Under the pieces are notes generated by a model that had not been told where the DNA came from, did not search any database, and saw nothing but the letters and a program-made list of their open reading frames with translations. A DNA stretch of 64,000 nt from Enterovibrio baiacu (GTDB lineage Bacteria; Pseudomonadota; Gammaproteobacteria; Enterobacterales; Vibrionaceae). The stretch spans positions 491-64,490 of the forward strand of contig NZ_SCHN01000019.1 of NCBI RefSeq assembly GCF_004120195.1, read 5' to 3'. The first letter of the stretch is position 1, and the number at the start of each line of letters is the position of its first letter. The translations under genes were made by a program, and so were the position numbers. Shown piece by piece: positions 7,883 to 17,544 of the stretch.

Positions 7883-9298
7883 ATGAGCAAAGCATCCCCT
7901 ACATCGCCTAGCCATTTTGACGTTATCGTGATCGGCAGTGGCCCTGGCGGCGAAGGTGCCGCCATGGGTTTAACCAAAGCTGGTTTACGCGTTGCTGTCG
8001 TCGAAAAAGAAGAGACCGTCGGTGGCGGTTGTACCCACTGGGGCACCATCCCATCTAAAGCGTTGCGCCATACCGTTAGCCGTATTATCGAGTTTAATAA
8101 GAGCCCGATCTATTCAGGCGATAACCGATATGTACACAGTACGTTTTCAGCCATTCTCGGACATGCGCAATCTGTGATCGGAAAGCAAACCCGCATGCGC
8201 CAAGGCTTCTATGACAGAAATGCCTGCTCAATCCTGCATGGCAGTGCGCGTTTTAGCGGCACGAATGAACTGCAAGTCACCGCGAAAGATGGCAGCGTGG
8301 ATACCTACACCGCCGACAAATTTGTCATTGCGACCGGCTCTAGCCCTTACCGCCCGAAAGACGTCGACTTCAAACACCCACGCATTTACGACAGTGATTC
8401 AATCCTCTCTTTAGAGCACGACCCTCGCCATGTCATTATTTATGGAGCAGGGGTAATTGGTAGCGAGTATGCGTCGATATTTCGTGGTCTCGGCATCAAG
8501 GTGGACTTGATCAACACCCGTGATCGCTTGTTGTCTTTCCTTGATAACGAAATGTCTGACTCGCTCTCCTACCACTTCTGGAACAGCGGTGTTTTGATTC
8601 GTAACGACGAAACATACGAGCGTATCGAAGGCACGAAAGACGGCGTGATTTTGCATCTGCAATCCGGCAAAAAAATGCGCGCAGATTGCATCCTGTTCGC
8701 GAACGGACGTTCCGGTAATACTCACTCACTCAACCTCAAAGCGGTTGGCTTAAAAGCCGACTCTCGTGGCCAATTAAAAGTGAATGACAACTATGGAACC
8801 GAAGTGGAGCATGTGTTTGCTGTGGGTGATGTGATTGGTTACCCAAGTCTCGCCAGTGCAGCGTATGACCAAGGCCGAATCGTGGCACAAGCCATTGTTG
8901 AGGGCCAAGCGGCAGGACGCCTCATCGACCATATTCCAACGGGCATTTATACCATTCCCGAAATCAGCTCAGTCGGCAAAACAGAGCAAGAACTCACGGC
9001 AGCGAAAGTGCCCTATGAAGTTGGCCGTGCGCAGTTTAAGCACCTTGCACGCGCGCAGATTGCGGGCATGGATGTTGGCAGTTTGAAGATATTGTTCCAC
9101 CGCGAAACCAAAGAGATTCTCGGGATACACTGTTTCGGAGAGCGTGCCGCGGAAATCATTCACATCGGCCAAGCGATATTCGAGCAAAAAGGTGAAGGGA
9201 ATACCTTGGATTACTTCATCAACACCACGTTCAACTACCCCACCATGGCAGAGGCCTATCGTGTTGCGGCATTGAACGGGTTGAATCGATTGTTTTAA
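7883..9298 (+). CDS. sthA: soluble pyridine nucleotide transhydrogenase
   Basis: SthA is a cytoplasmic flavoprotein that moves reducing equivalents between NADPH and NAD+. The start chosen, ATG 7883, has an AAGG upstream and gives 471 residues, close to the 466 of E. coli; an ATG eight codons earlier lacks a binding site. Visible features are the FAD fold GSGPGGEG, the segment [13 protein letters not shown] with only one of the two redox cysteines of the disulfide-reductase family (normal for SthA), the second dinucleotide fold [11 protein letters not shown] and [15 protein letters not shown]. It is divergent from fabR and ends at a strong terminator. Confidence 0.96.
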   Translation: MSKASPTSPSHFDVIVIGSGPGGEGAAMGLTKAGLRVAVVEKEETVGGGCTHWGTIPSKALRHTVSRIIEFNKSPIYSGDNRYVHSTFSAILGHAQSVIGKQTRMRQGFYDRNACSILHGSARFSGTNELQVTAKDGSVDTYTADKFVIATGSSPYRPKDVDFKHPRIYDSDSILSLEHDPRHVIIYGAGVIGSEYASIFRGLGIKVDLINTRDRLLSFLDNEMSDSLSYHFWNSGVLIRNDETYERIEGTKDGVILHLQSGKKMRADCILFANGRSGNTHSLNLKAVGLKADSRGQLKVNDNYGTEVEHVFAVGDVIGYPSLASAAYDQGRIVAQAIVEGQAAGRLIDHIPTGIYTIPEISSVGKTEQELTAAKVPYEVGRAQFKHLARAQIAGMDVGSLKILFHRETKEILGIHCFGERAAEIIHIGQAIFEQKGEGNTLDYFINTTFNYPTMAEAYRVAALNGLNRLF

Positions 9299-9317
9299 TG
9301 CAGAGTTCCTGCTTAAC

Positions 9318-9347
9318 AAAAAAACGGAGCGAATGCTCCGTTTTTTT
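9318..9347. terminator. bidirectional terminator between sthA and cysQ
   Basis: The stem ACGGAGC/GCTCCGT with loop GAAT is flanked by A7 and T7. It closes sthA on the plus strand and the long gsp-nudE-cysQ transcript on the minus strand. Confidence 0.88.
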
Positions 9348-9368
9348 GTTGCTGGCTTTATGAAGGCT

Positions 9369-10184
9369 TTAACCTTCTAAACGCACGATATCTCGCCAAG
9401 GCAGCCCGGTGTCACCCAATACAATAAAGTTCGGGTTTTCGAACGAATCTCTTTCGTTGTAAGAAAGGGGCGACAAGGTCATGTCCAAAATACGGCCACC
9501 GGATTCTTCGACAATACACTGCGTGGCTGCCGTGTCCCACTCACCTGTTGGCCCTAAGCGTAGGTAGCAATCCACCGCACCTTCCGCCACCAAACATGAC
9601 TTCAGCGCTGCCGAACCTAATGGCACTAAATCATAGTGGCGGCTTGGGTCTAAGCGCTCAGTGATTTTGCTGATGTCTTGTCGGCGACTGATCGCAATCG
9701 ACAATGACGACATTTCATCATCATGCTTAAGAATGGATAAACGCACTTTCTCACCATCCGGCATGATTTTCCATGCGCCGTGGCCTTTCGCTGCGTAGTA
9801 CGACACACCCGAAACAGGGCCATATACCACGCCCATCACAGGTTGGTTGTTTTCAACCAACGCAATGATCGTGGCAAAGTCGCCGCTACCTGCGATGAAC
9901 TCTTGCGTGCCATCAAGCGGATCCACCAGCCAATATCTGTCCCATGTTTCGCGTTCAGACAAAGGCACAGTTGCATCTTCTTCAGAAAGCACGGGAATGT
10001 CGGGGGTGAGTGCAGTCAATCGCTCTGTCACTAATTTATGCGCCGCTAAGTCGGCGCTGGTGACAGGCGTATCATCGCTTTTTATGTTTTTTTCAAAATC
10101 ACCACGTTGGTAGATATCCAGAATCACTTGTCCGGATGCACGCGCGATTTCAATCACTGGTTGCAGTAGCTGTGACAGCTCCAT
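9369..10184 (-). CDS. cysQ: 3'(2'),5'-bisphosphate nucleotidase
   Basis: CysQ hydrolyses 3'-phosphoadenosine 5'-phosphate, the by-product of sulfate assimilation, to AMP. It belongs to the Li-sensitive inositol monophosphatase family, with the metal-binding motifs DPLDGTQEF and GEWDTAA visible. The start at ATG 10184 is set by a strong AGGAG 7 bp upstream, giving 271 residues against 246 in E. coli. It lies 76 bp downstream of nudE and is probably the last gene of the gsp transcript. Confidence 0.95.
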   Translation of the reverse strand: MELSQLLQPVIEIARASGQVILDIYQRGDFEKNIKSDDTPVTSADLAAHKLVTERLTALTPDIPVLSEEDATVPLSERETWDRYWLVDPLDGTQEFIAGSGDFATIIALVENNQPVMGVVYGPVSGVSYYAAKGHGAWKIMPDGEKVRLSILKHDDEMSSLSIAISRRQDISKITERLDPSRHYDLVPLGSAALKSCLVAEGAVDCYLRLGPTGEWDTAATQCIVEESGGRILDMTLSPLSYNERDSFENPNFIVLGDTGLPWRDIVRLEG

Positions 10185-10260
10185 GTGATACTCCTCTTGG
10201 GCCTTCACACTACGACTGTTTTCAATGTCTTTTAGTCACTGAAAAGAACGCCGACAGTCT

Positions 10261-10815
10261 TTACTGGCCGGAAAGATGTTTCAATGCCAACAGCAGTGCA
10301 GTAATGCTGCGGGCTTCCCCAAAATCAATGTGAGACAGCAGCGCTTCAGCCTGATTAACAGGCCAACGAACAAGTTCCAATGGCTCAGGTTCATCGCCCT
10401 CGAGCTTCTCTGGATACAAGTCATGCGCAAGAAATAAGGTCATTTTGCTTGAGAAATACGACGGAGCAAGTACCACTTCTTTCAGCGGTAAAAGTTGATT
10501 AGCGCCAAAGCCGATTTCTTCTTTTAGCTCTCGGTTTGCAGCATCAAGTGCGGTTTCGCCGAGATCGATAAGGCCTTTTGGAAAGCCTAGTTCATAACGC
10601 TCCGTTCCGGCAGCATATTCACGAACCAAAAGCAGATCACCATTTTCAGTGACGGGCACAATCATTACAGCATTTCTGCCACTTGGCTTCATGCGCTCGT
10701 ATGTACGCTCTTCCCCATTGCTAAAACGAAGTTCCAGAGACTCGATTTGGAAAAGGCGCGATTTCGCCACTACCTTGGCATCCAAAATCTCGGGGGGCGT
10801 GAGTTTCTTTGTCAT
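10261..10815 (-). CDS. nudE: ADP compounds hydrolase NudE (Nudix)
   Basis: NudE hydrolyses ADP-ribose, NADH and diadenosine polyphosphates. The 184-residue protein (E. coli 186) has the full Nudix box starting GLIDLGETALDAANRELKEE and the FPKG lead-in. A good AGGAG precedes the ATG. It starts 23 bp after gspN, so the secretion operon reads into it; the same gsp-nudE-cysQ order is known in vibrios. Confidence 0.96.
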   Translation of the reverse strand: MTKKLTPPEILDAKVVAKSRLFQIESLELRFSNGEERTYERMKPSGRNAVMIVPVTENGDLLLVREYAAGTERYELGFPKGLIDLGETALDAANRELKEEIGFGANQLLPLKEVVLAPSYFSSKMTLFLAHDLYPEKLEGDEPEPLELVRWPVNQAEALLSHIDFGEARSITALLLALKHLSGQ

Positions 10816-10838
10816 GTGTTCTCTCCTAACAAAGGCTG

Positions 10839-11582
10839 TTAGCTACCAAAGCTGAGTCTGTAGCGTCCTTCGTTGTCCGGCTTTCCTAGCCAGCTTAACT
10901 GATTCTTCATGCTATCCGGTAACGCATCACCAGGAATGAACCAACCATTAATGTTGTAACGCTGACTCGGGTCGAGCGAGATAGAAAATTCGCTCTGCAG
11001 TGCATCCGATTTGCTGTCACCGTTCAACACAAGGCTACCTTCATCACAAGTCACCTCAGCAACCACCAATCCAGGATCTACATTGCCTAGTGGAGAACTG
11101 ACACTTCCTTGAGACCAAGCAATATTGCCATCTAACGTATCGCAAAACGGTTCATTCATCAGGTAATCACGCACGGTCACATCAAATTGTCCCGACACGC
11201 TAACGGGCAGAGGGTACGGCACATAAGATTGAATAAAAGACGCTGGCGCTGACAGCAAAAGTTGCTTCGCAAACACACCATTAAACCCATAGCCCACATT
11301 ACCTCGGGCTGACAAACCTGCCCCGGCTAAACGGACCGACACATCCGCCTTTCCGGTAAACAAAGGCAATACGTTCAACGTCCAATTTAACGTACCAAGC
11401 GGTTGGCCTTGCCACGTGAATTGCTTTGCCGAACCGTTCCATACCGTGCCAGAAACACCACTAAAATCCGCGCCCGTGTTCGAAGGCATATAGCGAAGCG
11501 CAAAACTCGCAGGAATGTGCACGATACCGCTGGTCACAAGAAGGATGACAAACACCAGTCCGGTGAAAATTTTTCCTTTCAT
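10839..11582 (-). CDS. gspN: type II secretion protein N
   Basis: GspN (EpsN) is an accessory inner-membrane protein of the type II secretion machine. The 247-residue protein has one N-terminal membrane segment (residues about 4-24) and a periplasmic domain whose start, the SGTVWNGSA segment, is typical of T2SSN. It contains two cysteines (in FCDTL and VTCDEG) that may pair in the periplasm. The last gsp gene, it starts one base after gspM ends. Confidence 0.9.
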   Translation of the reverse strand: MKGKIFTGLVFVILLVTSGIVHIPASFALRYMPSNTGADFSGVSGTVWNGSAKQFTWQGQPLGTLNWTLNVLPLFTGKADVSVRLAGAGLSARGNVGYGFNGVFAKQLLLSAPASFIQSYVPYPLPVSVSGQFDVTVRDYLMNEPFCDTLDGNIAWSQGSVSSPLGNVDPGLVVAEVTCDEGSLVLNGDSKSDALQSEFSISLDPSQRYNINGWFIPGDALPDSMKNQLSWLGKPDNEGRYRLSFGS

Positions 11583-11583
11583 C

Positions 11584-12069
11584 TTATCCCCGCCCTAACT
11601 GCAGACGTTTCACTTCAACCATGCCTTCGGTATCCGTTTTACCCAAATCGATAAACTTCACCTGCACGCCCTGCGAAGAAGAAAGAAACTCCAACCAAGT
11701 CAGCAATGTACTGAAAGGCATGGGTTTCAGCCACACTTGAATGTCTTCTTGTTGCGGCTGCAATCTAACAATTTCCAATTTGTAACGCTTAACGCTGCTC
11801 GTCACGGCTTGGTTGAGCGGTAATGTGCTCACTTGTGAACGGTTGCCGGTTGCCGCGCGAAGCGCTTCAATTTCTGCGGCTTTTCCATCAACCCAAGCCA
11901 GCAACGCTTTTTCGCTCGCCAGTTTTTGCTTGGCTTGTTCGGCACGTTCTTGCAGCGGGCTTATCAACCCCCAATACAAACCGCCCAACAATAGCACTGC
12001 AGCAGCAGCCCCTAACAAGCGTTGCTCGCGAAGCGACAAGCCTTTCCAATACGCGATAAATGCTTTCAT
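11584..12069 (-). CDS. gspM: type II secretion protein M
   Basis: GspM is a bitopic inner-membrane protein that pairs with GspL in the assembly platform. The 161-residue protein has a short cytoplasmic head, a membrane segment at about residues 18-36, then a coiled-coil stretch (LQERAEQAKQKLASEKALL) and a ferredoxin-like periplasmic domain. Its start overlaps the gspL stop by one base, so translation is coupled. Confidence 0.93.
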   Translation of the reverse strand: MKAFIAYWKGLSLREQRLLGAAAAVLLLGGLYWGLISPLQERAEQAKQKLASEKALLAWVDGKAAEIEALRAATGNRSQVSTLPLNQAVTSSVKRYKLEIVRLQPQQEDIQVWLKPMPFSTLLTWLEFLSSSQGVQVKFIDLGKTDTEGMVEVKRLQLGRG

Positions 12070-13277
12070 TACGACGCCCTCTTCAGCACAAAGGCACCCG
12101 TGACGCTTTCACGATCGCGGCTTGTTTGGCCAATGCTCGTTTCATATTTACGAGAGAGTGCTTCTCGCAATTTATCGAAATCTGCAAAGTCTTTGCCTCG
12201 GGCATTAAAGCGCAGCTCACCGCGCTTTTGGTCGTAGCGGATAGAATCCAGACGAATGCCTGACACGCCTTTCAGCATCGGCCCCAACTCGTGCAACCAA
12301 ACCATCAAACCGGTTTGCTCACCCGTTCCAGAAAGACGGTTCACTTCCGATTCCATTAAACGGCGCAGGTAACTGGTGGTTGGAATACGTTGATTATTCG
12401 GTAACACAGAGCGTAATCGCGTTTCACTTTGTTCACGGAGTTGTTTTGCTTGTGCTTCCATTTGGTAAATGCCCGCCACTTTTTCAGCGCCAAGCACAGA
12501 TAACAATATCCCCGCGGCAATGGCGACACTTCGCCAAGGCTTTAAGTGTTTATAAATTTGGTTTTGCGGTTTGTATCGGCCCGTTAGCAATGAAGCACGG
12601 CTCGACATGGCACCTTGCGCCAGTAGAAGCATCACTAGCTCGGAAGGTTCACAGCGCCAATTTTCAGGGGCATCATCAGGCAAGGCTGAATAACTGATCA
12701 CAGCGCGTTCTTCTGCTTCTTCATCATCGCGCGCATCCGCGATGCTCTTCAGCCACATTGGTAGCCAAGCAGGTTCCGCCGTTCCGCCTTGGGTGTCACT
12801 CACGCGCACCAGCCAGCGGTTGTTCAACGATGCCACGCTCACAGCGTCGTCATGTAACGGCAAACACAAACAATCAGGAATAAGGCGCTTCAATGTCATG
12901 CCTTCATCAGATAATTCAGAAAGCCAACGCTGCAGAATACGGTGCTCAATCACCGCCACGTGTGCCTGCGTACCAGACTTCCCAAGCAGGGTGACATGCA
13001 CCTGATCGACATCTTGCGCTAAATCATCTTCAAGCAAGTAAGGCAACACAGTTTCCAACTGGCGTTCACTGCCAGAAGGAATAGCCACAGAGGCTAAGGT
13101 CAACGCTGCGCTATCCGCCAACGCCATGACATCGCGGTCTTTGGCATACTCTGCCAATTGTGCCAAGTTTTCAGCCTCTCCCGATGCAATCACATCTTGC
13201 TGACTTGGCGACCATACTAGCCACGGTATTGCTTCCTGCGGATCACTGTTAAGCCTTATCGTCAGGATCTCGCTCAC
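12069..13277 (-). CDS. gspL: type II secretion protein L
   Basis: GspL links the cytoplasmic ATPase GspE to the inner-membrane platform. The 402-residue protein has a large actin-like cytoplasmic domain (residues about 1-245), a membrane segment near 250-268 (WRSVAIAAGILLSVLGA) and a periplasmic ferredoxin-like domain. Length and architecture match V. cholerae EpsL. The start lies 29 bp inside the 3' end of gspK. Confidence 0.94.
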   Translation of the reverse strand: MSEILTIRLNSDPQEAIPWLVWSPSQQDVIASGEAENLAQLAEYAKDRDVMALADSAALTLASVAIPSGSERQLETVLPYLLEDDLAQDVDQVHVTLLGKSGTQAHVAVIEHRILQRWLSELSDEGMTLKRLIPDCLCLPLHDDAVSVASLNNRWLVRVSDTQGGTAEPAWLPMWLKSIADARDDEEAEERAVISYSALPDDAPENWRCEPSELVMLLLAQGAMSSRASLLTGRYKPQNQIYKHLKPWRSVAIAAGILLSVLGAEKVAGIYQMEAQAKQLREQSETRLRSVLPNNQRIPTTSYLRRLMESEVNRLSGTGEQTGLMVWLHELGPMLKGVSGIRLDSIRYDQKRGELRFNARGKDFADFDKLREALSRKYETSIGQTSRDRESVTGAFVLKRAS

Positions 13278-14259
13278 TCATTCCTCCAAAGCGGCGACGG
13301 ACAACTGTGACCGTGCCTGAATCATCTCTTTCCAACAACGCGCGCATTCGTAAGCTTGTGCTGTCGAGGGTAATGGTTGTATCCAGTTCAAAGAAGCGAC
13401 TTCGAACATCAAAAAAATTCTGAAGGCGCTCTCTGTCGTCTTCTTTTAAGCTGCTAAGCACGGGCTCAGCCATGAAGCTCGCCACGTCTTTCCAGCCATC
13501 AACGGCGTTTCGTTCATTGATCAGTTGTTTGGCCTGATCATCACTTAAGTTTGGGTGAAAAATGGCACTCAGTATCGGTGCGTCTTCTTCTGTCAGTGTA
13601 TTCACGTTTACCACAAGGTTGCCATTAGGCACGGCACAGAGAAACGGACTGACTTTGTCAAACATCTCTTGGGATACACCATTGATCGCGCGCCATTCAG
13701 AGATGTCTGCAATAAAATTGTTCGGTGCAACGTGTGCTAGCGAACGCGCTTCGTATTCGCTGTCTTCAACGCCCAATGGCGATTGCACTTCTGAGTTCGT
13801 ATCAATGTATTCCCACGTGGATGCGGCCGCTGTTTCTGCTTCAAAGCTATCGATGCCTTGAGACTCAATCAATTGCTGTAGCGCGGTCACCAACAACGGG
13901 TTGGTGCCATTCTCCAACGGTTTAATGTCCCTCAGGCCATTCACGTTAAAACAGGCTTGGCGATCGAACACGCTGCCCGTTGCTTGTCCGCCATCTAATG
14001 GGTAAATCTGGTCTCGCACCGCCCAAGGCTGGCTAAGCGTGACGGTTTCATCACTGTCGATACTCTCTTCAATACCGTAGCGCGCAAGTGCTTCTACAGA
14101 TTGTGCATACCAATAGGCCTGCTGGTAGCGTATCTGGCTTTCTGCTCGGTTGAAGTTCACGAACATGCGGCTCGACATGCTGACAGCGACCGTTGTCATC
14201 AACGCCATGATCAGCAAAACCACCAGTAATGCTACACCACGTTGGGAGTGCTTCATCAT
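13249..14259 (-). CDS. gspK: type II secretion minor pseudopilin K
   Basis: GspK is the large minor pseudopilin that caps the pseudopilus tip. The 336-residue protein has a short prepilin leader ending QRG (cleavage after Gly8) followed by the hydrophobic helix VALLVVLLIMALMTTVAV. As usual for GspK there is no Glu at mature position 5. The large periplasmic domain is the normal size. It overlaps gspJ by 4 bp and gspL by 29 bp. Confidence 0.95.
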   Translation of the reverse strand: MMKHSQRGVALLVVLLIMALMTTVAVSMSSRMFVNFNRAESQIRYQQAYWYAQSVEALARYGIEESIDSDETVTLSQPWAVRDQIYPLDGGQATGSVFDRQACFNVNGLRDIKPLENGTNPLLVTALQQLIESQGIDSFEAETAAASTWEYIDTNSEVQSPLGVEDSEYEARSLAHVAPNNFIADISEWRAINGVSQEMFDKVSPFLCAVPNGNLVVNVNTLTEEDAPILSAIFHPNLSDDQAKQLINERNAVDGWKDVASFMAEPVLSSLKEDDRERLQNFFDVRSRFFELDTTITLDSTSLRMRALLERDDSGTVTVVRRRFGGMSERDPDDKA

Positions 14260-14927
14260 TGCACCCCTCCACCCGCAGGGGTATCCGCGATCTCTTGCCC
14301 CGGCAGCAGATACACACGCGTCAACTCACCGTACCGTTCGGTTTCAAGGGTCACGCGCACCGCTTTCGGCATGATATTCGCGCTATCCCAGTTCTTCTGC
14401 CAGCTGTCTTCACCAAGCACTTCAAAGGTTAAATTCGTCACGCCTTCCATCAATGGCATCACCGCAGGCTCGGTTGCGGAACTGTCATCAGCATACATCC
14501 AACGAATGCGTTCTAGCTTTTCCTCTTGCAAGCGATAGCCCACTTTCACGACCTCTCCTCTTGGGAAAAGCTGTTGTGGGTTGATCCATCCACCGCGCAC
14601 AAAGCGAATGCCAGCCGCTTCTGAACCTAATAAGTCATCGCCTAATTCAATCAACTTACCGTCGGATTCATCGCCACCGTTTCGGTACTGACGCGCCAGC
14701 ATCTGGCGAAAGTCACTGTCCATGATCACCAAACTACGCTGTAAGGTTTTCAGCGCATCACCCACTTCTTCTGTTTGCTGGTTCGCATTGATCACGTTAC
14801 GAAAAATCTGGTTTGCTGCCACACTCAACGTGGCAAAAATCATTAGCGCCAAAAGCACTTCAATCAAGGTGAAACCGCGCACTTTGCGAGACGTCGTTAA
14901 CGTCATTACCTTGTTCATCTTAGCCAT
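14256..14927 (-). CDS. gspJ: type II secretion minor pseudopilin J
   Basis: A minor pseudopilin of the tip complex. The 223-residue protein has a leader ending VRG at residue 18 and a mature start FTLIEVLLALMIFA with Glu5, the type IV pilin signature. The leader is somewhat longer than average, and the ATG at residue 4 or 8 could also be the start. It overlaps gspI by 8 bp and gspK by 4 bp. Confidence 0.95.
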   Translation of the reverse strand: MAKMNKVMTLTTSRKVRGFTLIEVLLALMIFATLSVAANQIFRNVINANQQTEEVGDALKTLQRSLVIMDSDFRQMLARQYRNGGDESDGKLIELGDDLLGSEAAGIRFVRGGWINPQQLFPRGEVVKVGYRLQEEKLERIRWMYADDSSATEPAVMPLMEGVTNLTFEVLGEDSWQKNWDSANIMPKAVRVTLETERYGELTRVYLLPGQEIADTPAGGGVQ

Positions 14928-15282
14928 TAGGGACGTACGTCCTTACGGAGAGCAGCTGGTTTGTCTTCTCTTCGTTTTGCCATACGATCACATCCACGGC
15001 CTTCAATGCATTGTCCACTGTCGGGACTGGCTGTATCGTCCAAAACCACGTTCGGCCCGCCAGTTCAGATTTGCCGTTTTTCGCGGATGTTGGCACTTTC
15101 CCTTCAAGGGTAAATAGCGCCAATTCATTGTCTGCCACCATGGCAGCAAAGGTTTTCTCTTCTAGCGCTCCGAGCGAATTAACATGTTGCCCGGTCGCAT
15201 TCAGCACCGCCATGGCAGCAACCGCAAACACGGCCATTGCCACAAGCACTTCAATCAGGGTAAAGCCACGAGTTTGTCTCAC
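14920..15282 (-). CDS. gspI: type II secretion minor pseudopilin I
   Basis: A minor pseudopilin that nucleates the tip complex with GspJ and GspK. The 120-residue protein has a leader MRQTRG and a mature N terminus FTLIEVLVAMAVFAVAAMAV with Glu5. Length is typical for EpsI. It overlaps gspH by 4 bp and gspJ by 8 bp. Confidence 0.95.
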   Translation of the reverse strand: MRQTRGFTLIEVLVAMAVFAVAAMAVLNATGQHVNSLGALEEKTFAAMVADNELALFTLEGKVPTSAKNGKSELAGRTWFWTIQPVPTVDNALKAVDVIVWQNEEKTNQLLSVRTYVPNG

Positions 15283-15836
15283 TCTTTACCCTCATTCAGC
15301 GCAGTAATTTCAAAGGTCGCCACATCATTGCCTTTGACTTGCCACAAACGTTTGTCGTCGGCCAAAAAAGTCAGCGTAAAAGGAATGATTTCGCCATTGC
15401 CCATCAACACCACTTGAGGCGGCTTTGGCTTGTCTTCCTCCTCAGCAAACAACTCGTCATCAAACAGACCTTTGCGATCGAACAAGCGGTCTTCTTCATT
15501 CACAAAGCCTGACACTTCCAAATCCATTTCAATGCCTTCTGGCATCGAAATCGCATTGGCATAACGCCCTTCCGAGACAGGTTGCCACTCTTTTGGCGTC
15601 AGTTGATTCAAGGTGTAGCTGTCATTATCAAAACGCAGCCCAAATGTTTGCCCTGTCAGCAGCGCTTGCTCTGTCCACAGTTGCACCAATTGGTAAAAAC
15701 GCTGCGCTTCTTCTTTCGCTTCATCACTCTGATTTTGAGGAAGATTAGGCACCACAACCACTGCACTGACTGCTAACAAAAGCAGGACAAGCAAAATTTC
15801 CAGCAATGTAAATCCGGTTGAGTGCCCATTCTTCAC
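15279..15836 (-). CDS. gspH: type II secretion minor pseudopilin H
   Basis: A minor pseudopilin that joins the tip complex to the GspG fibre. The 185-residue protein has a leader ending STG and a mature start FTLLEILLVLLLLAVSAVVV. An acidic loop (residues about 120-140, DDELFAEEEDKPKPP) is visible, within the variable loop region. The gene begins 2 bp after gspG ends. Confidence 0.94.
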   Translation of the reverse strand: MKNGHSTGFTLLEILLVLLLLAVSAVVVVPNLPQNQSDEAKEEAQRFYQLVQLWTEQALLTGQTFGLRFDNDSYTLNQLTPKEWQPVSEGRYANAISMPEGIEMDLEVSGFVNEEDRLFDRKGLFDDELFAEEEDKPKPPQVVLMGNGEIIPFTLTFLADDKRLWQVKGNDVATFEITALNEGKE

Positions 15837-15838
15837 AA

Positions 15839-16276
15839 TCAGTTAATCTCTAGCATGTTCCAGTTACCGATGTCTTGATTGACACCCTCACCGCCTTCTT
15901 GGTTATCTGCACCTAGGGTGAAGATATCCGTTGTGCCGTGCTCGCCTGGGTTCAAGTACTGGTAATCGTTACCCCAAGGGTCTTGTGGAAGACGCTTGAT
16001 GTAACCGTCTTGGCGATAGCTACGCGGCTCTGGCGATGACGTAGGTTTCGACACCAATGCATCCAGACCTTGGTCTGTGGTTGGGTAAACGCTGTTGTCT
16101 AGACGGTACATATCCAACGCACCCTCCAGTGCACTGATGTCAGTGATTGCTTTTTGCTGGTCAGCTTTATCTTTGTTACCGAGAAGGTTAGGGACAACCA
16201 AACTTGCCAATACACCCAAAATAACGATAACAACCATGATTTCCAGCAGGGTGAAACCCTGTTGACGACGTTGCAT
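15839..16276 (-). CDS. gspG: type II secretion major pseudopilin G
   Basis: GspG forms the pseudopilus rod that pushes substrates through the secretin. The 145-residue protein has a leader MQRRQQG, a mature start FTLLEIMVVIVILGVLASLV, and the family's C-terminal calcium-site loop (PWGNDYQYLNPGEHG...DIFTLGADNQEGGEG). It lies 44 bp from gspF with a good AGGAGAG binding site, consistent with high expression of the major subunit. Confidence 0.97.
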   Translation of the reverse strand: MQRRQQGFTLLEIMVVIVILGVLASLVVPNLLGNKDKADQQKAITDISALEGALDMYRLDNSVYPTTDQGLDALVSKPTSSPEPRSYRQDGYIKRLPQDPWGNDYQYLNPGEHGTTDIFTLGADNQEGGEGVNQDIGNWNMLEIN

Positions 16277-16320
16277 GTTCTCTCTCCTGAAAAATGCTGC
16301 TGTGCAGCTTATGTTTTGCT

Positions 16321-17544
16321 TTATACACCAACAATATTGTTGAGCTGAATAATGGGCATCAAGGTTGCCACAACAATGAAAAGCACGATGCCTGCCATGC
16401 AGACAATCAGTAACGGGCCAAAGATCCCGAGTGCGATATTGACTTGAGATTCAAAATCGCGGTCTTGGTTATCCGCAGCGCGGGTCAGCATTTGCTCCAA
16501 CTCACCACTGCGTTCACCACTGGCGATCATATGAAGCATCATCGGTGGGAACAGTTTTGATTTTTCTAGCGACACACGAAGGCTTGCCCCTTCACGCACA
16601 CGATCAGACGCTTCCAACACCTTGGTTTTCACCCAGGTATTGGTCATGACATCGGCGGCGACTTTCATGCCATCAAGCAAAGGAATGGCGCTTGAGGTAC
16701 AAATCGACAAGGTGCGCGCAAAGCGTGATGTATTTAACCCACGCGCCACACGCCCAATCACTGGCATGCCCAGTACACGATGATCCCAATTGAGTTTGCG
16801 GGTTTCGTTTTTCAGTAGCATTTTGGTGAGCACCAAAAGCCCCACAAACACCACTAAGACGAGCAATCCCCAATTGGTCACAAAGTCACTGGCCGTCAGC
16901 AGCACCTGCGTAATACCCGGTAATTCCGCGCCTGTACGCAAGAATTGTCCGACAATGTCAGGCACCACGGTCGCCAACAAGAACGCGACGATCGCAATCG
17001 CCGCCACGGTTAACACAATCGGATACACCATGGCTTGGATCAGTTTGTTTTTCACTTGCTGACGGTTTTCAACGAAGTCAGCCAAACGTTCAAGCACAGG
17101 CCCTAAGTGACCGGATTTCTCACCTGCGGCCACCATGGCGCGAAACAGTTGGTCAAACACATGCGGGTAATCCCCCAAGCTGTCCGACAAGGTATACCCT
17201 TCAACAACCCGCGCTCGTACCCCTGTCAGCATGTTCTTCAAGCGTTGCTTTTCCGTTTGATCCGCCACCGCTTTGATACATTCTTCCAAAGGCATTGAGG
17301 CTTGCACCAAGGTCGCCAACTGGCGGGTGATCAACGCCAATTCATTGGTGCTGATGCCACGCTGAAAGCCAACAGATTGCGCGCGCTGCTGTTGCTGCTC
17401 TTTCTCACGCGTTTGGGCGATATCAACCGGCACCAAGCCTTTCTCACGCAGCATTTGCCTTGCAAGACGGGCTGTATCAGCCTCAATCACACCTTTGATG
17501 GTGCGACCTTTAGGGTTAAGCGCTTTATATTCGAACGCTGCCAT
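16321..17544 (-). CDS. gspF: type II secretion inner-membrane platform protein F
   Basis: The polytopic membrane protein at the centre of the assembly platform. The 407-residue protein has two T2SSF domains (about 70-195 and 273-395) and three strong membrane segments near 170-190, 220-240 and 375-398, each at the expected place. Its start overlaps the gspE stop by one base. Confidence 0.97.
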   Translation of the reverse strand: MAAFEYKALNPKGRTIKGVIEADTARLARQMLREKGLVPVDIAQTREKEQQQQRAQSVGFQRGISTNELALITRQLATLVQASMPLEECIKAVADQTEKQRLKNMLTGVRARVVEGYTLSDSLGDYPHVFDQLFRAMVAAGEKSGHLGPVLERLADFVENRQQVKNKLIQAMVYPIVLTVAAIAIVAFLLATVVPDIVGQFLRTGAELPGITQVLLTASDFVTNWGLLVLVVFVGLLVLTKMLLKNETRKLNWDHRVLGMPVIGRVARGLNTSRFARTLSICTSSAIPLLDGMKVAADVMTNTWVKTKVLEASDRVREGASLRVSLEKSKLFPPMMLHMIASGERSGELEQMLTRAADNQDRDFESQVNIALGIFGPLLIVCMAGIVLFIVVATLMPIIQLNNIVGV